Source of the DNA: Microtetraspora glauca
Lineage (GTDB): Bacteria > Actinomycetota > Actinomycetes > Streptomycetales > Streptomycetaceae
Assembly: GCA_000721275.1 (NCBI GenBank)
Contig: JOFO01000032.1
Location: forward strand, 49,893-113,892
Reading direction: 5' to 3'
Length of the DNA stretch: 64,000 bases
Shown: positions 59,344-64,000 of the stretch, piece after piece
How positions within the stretch are numbered: position 1 is the stretch's first letter
Layout: each line of letters starts with the position of its first letter
The notes under the pieces: model-generated
Told to the model about the DNA's origin: nothing
The model's database searches: none
What the model saw: only the letters and a program-made list of their open reading frames with translations
Translations under genes and position numbers: made by a program

Positions 59344-62300
59344 TTGCGCGCACCCGTGCAGAAAGCACGCGCCTTCACGATCGCCGCGGCCACCTCGGTG
59401 GCCCTCGTGGCGGGCATGACCGGCCCCGCCGTCGCGACCACCCGCACCGCCCCGATCACCCCGGCCACCTCGGCCACCTCGGCCATCCCGGCCGCCTTGA
59501 CCACTCCGACCACCCCGGGCGCGCCGCGTACCTCGGGCACCTCCGCCGCGCACCCGGCCCGGATCGGCGGTGACCAGCGGATCCCGCTCGTCACCGGCGA
59601 CCGGGTGGTCGTGGACGCCGAGGGCCGGATGGTGCGCTTCGAGGCCGCTCCCGGCCGCGAGCGCATACCCGTCGAGGTGCGGCGCACCGGCGACCGCACC
59701 CTCGTGGTGCCCGCCGACGCGCGGTCCCTGATCGCCGACGGCCGGCTCGACCAGCGGCTGTTCGACCTGTCCGTGCTCACCGACCCCCGGCTGCGGGCGA
59801 GCCACCGCTCCGGGCTGAAGCTGATCGTCCGGTACGACGGGAGCACCGCCTCCTCCGCTCGGGCGTCGCTCCGCGCGGCCGGCGACACCGAGGTGCGCCG
59901 CACCTTCCCGACGCTCGGCGCCGACGCCCTGCTCGCCTCCGCGGACGACCTGGCGCGGGTGTGGGAGGCGCTGACCGACCGGCGAGCGAGCGGCGCGCGG
60001 GCGACCGCCGCCGGCATCGGCACCGTGTGGCTGGACGGGGTACGGGGCGCAAGCCTCGACCGCAGCGTCCGGCAGATCGGCGCCGACCGCGCCTGGGAGT
60101 CCGGCTTCGACGGCACCGGAGTGCGGATCGCCGTCCTGGACACCGGTGTCGACAAGACGCACGAGGACCTGCGGACCCGGGTCGTCGGCGAGAAGAACTT
60201 CTCCGCGTCCCCCGACGCGGCGGACCGCGTCGGCCACGGCACGCACGTCGCCTCGATCGCCGCCGGCACCGGCGCGCGGTCGGGCGGCCGGTTCAAGGGC
60301 GTGGCGCCGGGGGCGGAGGTGATCAGCGGGAAGGTCCTCGACGACGACGGGTACGGCGACGACTCCGCCGTCCTCGCGGGCATGGAGTGGGCCGCCGCCG
60401 AGGGCGCCGACATCGTCAACCTCAGCCTCGGCAGCCCGGACACCCCCGGTGTCGACGCGCTGGAGGCCGCGGTCGGCCGGCTCTCGGCCGAGAAGGGCAT
60501 CCTGTTCGCCGTCGCCGCGGGCAACGACGGCGAGGCCGGATCCTCGACGATCGGCTCGCCCGGCAGCGCCGACGCCGCGCTGACCGTCGGCGCCGTCGAC
60601 CACGAGGACCGGCTCGCGCCCTTCTCCAGCACCGGGCCGCGCGCCGACGACGGCGCCGTCAAGCCCGACGTGACCGCGCCCGGCGTCGCCATCACGGCCG
60701 CCGCCGCGCCCGGCAGCGCGATCGACACCCGCCCCGGCACGCCGCACCCGGCGCCCGGCTACCTCCAGATCGACGGCACCTCGATGGCCACGCCGCACGT
60801 GGCGGGCGCCGCCGCGCTGCTGAAGCAGCGGCACCCCGGCTGGACGGCCGCGGAGCTCAAGGGCGCGCTGACCGGGTCCGCCGAGGGCGGCGCCGGCCTC
60901 ACCGCCTTCCAGCAGGGCACCGGCCGCATCCAGGCCGACCGGGCGCTGGCGGCGACCGTCGTCCCCGAGCCGGTGTCGCTGAACTTCGGCACGGCCCGGT
61001 GGCCGCACGCCGACGACGAGCCGGTCACCCGGAAGGTCGGCTACCGCAACGTGGGGACGACCGACGTCACCCTCGACCTGTCGGTCTCCGGCCTGGACCC
61101 GGCCGGCAAGCCCCTGCCGGACGGCTTCTTCGCGCTCGGCGCCACCCGCCTCACCGTCCCGGCCGGCGGCTCGGCGGAGGTCGAGCTCACCGCGGACACC
61201 CGCGTGGGCTCGGTCGACGGCACCTTCACCGGGTACGTCACCGCCACCGGCGCCGGCCAGTCGGTGCGTACGGCCGCGGTGGCCGTGCGGGAGGCGGAGT
61301 CGTACGACCTCACCGTCCGCACCCTCGGCCGCGACGGCGCCGGCGCCCGCGACTTCGCCAACACCCTCATCGGCGTCGCCGGGCCCGCGGCCGGCTTCCA
61401 GGCCCGGATCGACAACGAGCCCGGCAGCCACACGCTGCGCGTGCCGAAGGGGTCGTACACCCTGAGCACCGCCGTCTACGAGGACCCCTCGGACTACACC
61501 AAGGGCACCGACTGGATCGCGCAGCCCTCGCTCGACGTCTCCGGTGACACCGCGGTCACCGTCGACGCGCGCACGACGAAGCCCGTGGCCCTGACCGTGC
61601 CGGGCATCGACCGGGCGGACTACGCCGGCACCTACTACGAGCGGAACACCGAGATCGGGCGGGTCGGCAACGGCTGGGTGCTGCGCGGCCTCACCGGCTT
61701 CCGCACCGCCCACCAGGGTCCGGCCGTGACCGACGGCTCGCTGCTGCAGACCTGGGACGCGCATTTCCTCAAGGACGCCACCAGCCAGTACGCGGTCGCC
61801 TACGGCGGTAAGACGCAGACGGTGGCGACCGGCTACACCCGGCACGCGAAGCCGGAGGAGTTCGCCACCGTGAAGGTGGAGCTCGGCGCCTCCGCGCCCG
61901 GCAAGTCCGCGCTCGCGTCCCCGTACGCCCACCTGCCCGGAGCGCCCGAGGGCAACGGCTACTCCGCGCCGCAGCCGGCTCCCGGCACCCGTACCTTCCA
62001 CGTCTCCACGGCCGACGGCGTCCGCTGGCTGACCCGCTTCAACCAGCTCGGCGCGCCCGACGAGTGGGGCTACCCGGCCCTGGAGGGCGGCTACGAGATG
62101 GTCGCGCCGAAGCGGTACGAGGCGGGGCGGACGTACGGCGAGCGCTTCAACGCCGGCGTCTTCGGCCCGCTCCTGGGCGAGGGCACGGGAGTCTTCCGTA
62201 CGGCGCCCGACCCGGCGACGGGCGAGCAGCAGCTCGTCGGCGCGGTGCCCCTGCTGGCCGACGGCCGCGGCCACAAGGGCCTCACGCGCACGTCGAAGGT

Positions 62301-62808
62301 CCTGACGACGCTGTACCGCGACGGCGAGAAGGTCGCTTCGAACGAGGACCCGCTCAGCGGCACCGAGCCCTTCACCGTCGACGGCACCGAGGCCGCGTAC
62401 CGCCTCGTCACCTCGGTGGAGCGGCCGGCGGAGGTCGCGGGGGCGTCCACCCGGGTCGAGACGTCGTTCGCGTTCCGGTCCGGGCAGGTCACGGAGACGA
62501 CGGCGCTGCCGGTGTCCACGGTCCGCTTCGCGGCGCCGGTGGACCTGGAGACGCGCGCCCCGGGCCTGGCGTGGACGTCGGTTCCGGTGACCGTGCAGGG
62601 CTCCGCCGCCGGGGGCAACCTCAAGTCGCTTAGGGTGAGGGCGAGTTACGACGGCGGGAAGACGTGGCAGAACGTGCCTGTCGTGGCCGGCCGGATCGTC
62701 GTGAAGAACCCGGCGAAGGGCGCGGGCATCGCGCTCGCCGCAGAGGTCACCGACCGGCAGGGCAACACCTCCACGCTGACCGTCCTGAACGCGTGGATCG
62801 GCAATTGA
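59344..62808 (+). CDS. Secreted subtilisin-like serine protease (S8 family)
   Basis: 1154 residues from TTG 59344, with GGGGGAG 4-5 bases upstream; GTG 59356 is an alternative, and the longer open frame to 58843 has no ribosome site. Signal peptide: AFTIAAATSVALVAGMTG, cleavage near AVA-TT. A Thr/Pro/Ala-rich propeptide lies at about 30-230. Catalytic residues: D266 (AVLDTGVD), H298 (GHGTHVAS) and S480 (GTSMATPHVAG); the oxyanion Asn is in VAAGND. Large C-terminal beta domains (about 530-1154) follow. This is the long extracellular protease type used by streptomycetes to degrade proteins. Monocistronic, with a strong terminator. Confidence 0.92.
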   Translation: MRAPVQKARAFTIAAATSVALVAGMTGPAVATTRTAPITPATSATSAIPAALTTPTTPGAPRTSGTSAAHPARIGGDQRIPLVTGDRVVVDAEGRMVRFEAAPGRERIPVEVRRTGDRTLVVPADARSLIADGRLDQRLFDLSVLTDPRLRASHRSGLKLIVRYDGSTASSARASLRAAGDTEVRRTFPTLGADALLASADDLARVWEALTDRRASGARATAAGIGTVWLDGVRGASLDRSVRQIGADRAWESGFDGTGVRIAVLDTGVDKTHEDLRTRVVGEKNFSASPDAADRVGHGTHVASIAAGTGARSGGRFKGVAPGAEVISGKVLDDDGYGDDSAVLAGMEWAAAEGADIVNLSLGSPDTPGVDALEAAVGRLSAEKGILFAVAAGNDGEAGSSTIGSPGSADAALTVGAVDHEDRLAPFSSTGPRADDGAVKPDVTAPGVAITAAAAPGSAIDTRPGTPHPAPGYLQIDGTSMATPHVAGAAALLKQRHPGWTAAELKGALTGSAEGGAGLTAFQQGTGRIQADRALAATVVPEPVSLNFGTARWPHADDEPVTRKVGYRNVGTTDVTLDLSVSGLDPAGKPLPDGFFALGATRLTVPAGGSAEVELTADTRVGSVDGTFTGYVTATGAGQSVRTAAVAVREAESYDLTVRTLGRDGAGARDFANTLIGVAGPAAGFQARIDNEPGSHTLRVPKGSYTLSTAVYEDPSDYTKGTDWIAQPSLDVSGDTAVTVDARTTKPVALTVPGIDRADYAGTYYERNTEIGRVGNGWVLRGLTGFRTAHQGPAVTDGSLLQTWDAHFLKDATSQYAVAYGGKTQTVATGYTRHAKPEEFATVKVELGASAPGKSALASPYAHLPGAPEGNGYSAPQPAPGTRTFHVSTADGVRWLTRFNQLGAPDEWGYPALEGGYEMVAPKRYEAGRTYGERFNAGVFGPLLGEGTGVFRTAPDPATGEQQLVGAVPLLADGRGHKGLTRTSKVLTTLYRDGEKVASNEDPLSGTEPFTVDGTEAAYRLVTSVERPAEVAGASTRVETSFAFRSGQVTETTALPVSTVRFAAPVDLETRAPGLAWTSVPVTVQGSAAGGNLKSLRVRASYDGGKTWQNVPVVAGRIVVKNPAKGAGIALAAEVTDRQGNTSTLTVLNAWIGN

Positions 62809-62835
62809 CCAGCTGAGGCCCGGCCTGGGTCTTGT

Positions 62836-62874
62836 CGCGCCGGCGTCACCGCCCTGGGTGGTGACGCCGGCGCG
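62836..62874 (+). terminator. Terminator of the subtilase gene
   Basis: Perfect 15-bp stem (62836-62850 with 62860-62874; CGCGCCGGCGTCACC / GGTGACGCCGGCGCG), 28 bases after the protease stop. Confidence 0.85.
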
Positions 62875-63030
62875 GTGCGTGTGACGGCCGGGGGGTGGGG
62901 GACGTTGGCTGACGGAGTTCGTGCCCGCTGTCGGAGGTCCCGACGAATCGGCGACGGCGGCCCGGTGGCTTTCCCCGAAGACGGGGGCTTGCCCTGGCCG
63001 GACAGCGCCTCCACCAGCGAGGATGCCGTC

Positions 63031-63846
63031 ATGAGCACCCTCCGGCCGATCCGCCCTCCCCGACGTACGCACGCGGCACCGGTGGCCTTCGGCGCGGGAG
63101 CGGCCATCGGGGTGCTGGGCGGGATGATCGGGCTGGGTGGAGCGGAGTTCCGCCTGCCGTTGCTGATCGGGCTCTTCGGGTTCGCGGCGCTCTCGGCGGT
63201 GATCCTGAACATGGCGATGAGCCTGGTCGTGGTCCTGGTCGCGCTGCCCGCCCGGCTCGCGGCGGTACCGGCCGCCGAGGTCGCGGCCCGCTGGCCCGTC
63301 GCCGTCAACCTCCTCGCGGGCAGCCTCCTGGGCGCCTGGGCGGGCGCGTCCTGGGCGGTGCGGATGCGTTCCACCACCCTCTACCGGGTGCTGGCCGGGC
63401 TGATGGTCCTCATGGCTGCCGCCCTCGTCCTCACCCACACCACCACCCTGGACGGCCTCGACCTGCCGCCCGCGGCACAGATCCCCGCCGGTGCCGCCGC
63501 CGGGTTCGGCATCGGCGTCGTCGCGGCGATCATGGGGGTGGCGGGAGGCGAACTGCTCATCCCGACGATCGTCTTGCTGTTCGGAGAGAACATCAAGACC
63601 GCCGGGAGCTTGTCCCTGCTGGTCTCCCTGCCCACCATGCTGGTCGCGTTCGCCCGCTACAGCCGCGACGGCAGCTTCACCGTCCTCCGGGCCAACCTCC
63701 GCTTCACCGCCACGATGGCCGCCGGCTCCGTCGCCGGGGCGATCCTCGGCGGACTGCTCCTCGGCGTCTTCCCGGACGCGGTGCTCATCCCCGCGCTCGC
63801 CGTGATCCTGCTCGTCTCCGCACTCAAACTCGCCCGGCACGAGTGA
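63031..63846 (+). CDS. TauE/SafE family (TSUP) membrane transporter
   Basis: 271 residues from ATG 63031; the longer frame to 62875 is GC-rich noise. About eight hydrophobic helices, with two family repeats: FGAGAAIGVLGGMIGLGGAE (first) and AGFGIGVVAAIMGVAGGELL (second), each a G-rich helix pair. PTIVLLFGENIKTAGSLSLL is also typical. TSUP proteins export sulfite, sulfoacetate or other small organic anions. The substrate here is unknown. Confidence 0.9.
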   Translation: MSTLRPIRPPRRTHAAPVAFGAGAAIGVLGGMIGLGGAEFRLPLLIGLFGFAALSAVILNMAMSLVVVLVALPARLAAVPAAEVAARWPVAVNLLAGSLLGAWAGASWAVRMRSTTLYRVLAGLMVLMAAALVLTHTTTLDGLDLPPAAQIPAGAAAGFGIGVVAAIMGVAGGELLIPTIVLLFGENIKTAGSLSLLVSLPTMLVAFARYSRDGSFTVLRANLRFTATMAAGSVAGAILGGLLLGVFPDAVLIPALAVILLVSALKLARHE

Positions 63847-63902
63847 TCGGCCGTTCCGGCGCCTCCGGCCCTCATCGACACCGAGGTGACGCGAGGCCGA
63901 TC

Positions 63903-64000
63903 TAGTGACCTGAGTCGGAGATTCGTCGTTAGTTGGGCATGAGTCGCCCTGGTCCGAAGATTCCGCCGTTGTCTGTCACTGATGCCCAGAGGGCGGTGCT
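63903..64000 (+). mobile_element. Left end of an IS630-type element (cut by window edge)
   Basis: TAGTGACCTGAGTCGGAG begins at 63903, just before a transposase start. IS630 elements insert at TA, and TA occurs at 63903-63904. Only the first 98 bases are in the window. Confidence 0.6.
63939..64000 (+). CDS. IS630-family transposase, N-terminal 20 residues
   Basis: From ATG 63939 the frame reads SRPGPKIPPLSVTDAQRAV after the Met, the usual start of streptomycete IS630 transposases (helix-turn-helix region to follow). The rest lies outside the window, so whether it is intact is not visible. Confidence 0.75.
   Translation, partial: MSRPGPKIPPLSVTDAQRAV

Overview
The window is very GC-rich, with near-saturated G/C third codon positions, frequent GTG and some TTG starts, and a WhiB-like protein. 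It also has LuxR-type two-component pairs, SpoIIE-type phosphatases, STAS proteins and DUF4259, DUF5133 and bacterial SH3 proteins. Together these point to a Streptomyces or close relative. Insertion-sequence wrecks, truncated genes, a nonsense mutation and many regulators with small accessory operons suggest a chromosome arm rather than the core; that is inference.

Left part (1-16.4 kb). A two-domain protein of unknown function (308-1381, minus) has a paralogue in inverted orientation at 15284-16342. Between them lie two hydrolase genes that have both lost their 5' ends at one junction near 1.93 kb, a DUF4259 protein, and a MarR regulator divergent from an enolase with a palindromic operator between them. 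A GNAT acetyltransferase follows, then a decayed IS1182-type element. The block ends with a FtsX/ABC exporter divergent from its likely two-component system.

Middle-left part (16.4-32.2 kb). A secreted SH3-like protein, a small acidic ORF coupled to a phosphoesterase, an APC permease, a tiny membrane peptide and a WhiB-like protein lead into a signalling island. The island contains an anti-sigma-type ATPase gene broken by an internal deletion and two paralogous PP2C (SpoIIE) proteins with lost metal ligands, one of them divergent from a MarR regulator. A minus-strand operon runs from a 1357-residue soluble hybrid histidine kinase with five exact 92-residue HAMP repeats, through an ANTAR-GAF-PAS-PP2C protein and a STAS protein, to the second degenerate PP2C. 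The same 14-bp palindrome lies just before and just after this operon. The parts are those of a partner-switching stress network (kinase/anti-sigma, anti-anti-sigma, phosphatase), with the classical kinase missing or dead locally.

Middle-right part (32.2-49.9 kb). This holds a GltB-type FMN/Fe-S protein with pyruvate oxidase, an Lrp regulator, and a flavin monooxygenase-like protein translationally coupled to a deaminase. Then come an aminoglycoside-phosphotransferase-fold protein, a hexapeptide acetyltransferase divergent from a TetR, and a DHFR/RibD-type reductase. A scar follows, made of a truncated gene and a deleted IS5-type transposase. Next are a secreted lipase-like hydrolase, an AMP-ligase/hydrolase operon, a quinone reductase, and an AraC-type gene broken by a single in-frame TGA.

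Right part (50-64 kb). A lipoprotein, a HEAT-like protein, a SnoaL-like protein and an A/B-barrel protein divergent from a TetR (two operator palindromes) come first. An ABC-2 exporter with its own two-component system follows, preceded by a perfect 22-bp palindrome. The window closes with a large secreted subtilase (TTG start), a TauE/SafE permease, and the first 60 bases of an IS630-type transposase cut by the window edge. I saw no rRNA, tRNA or CRISPR array.
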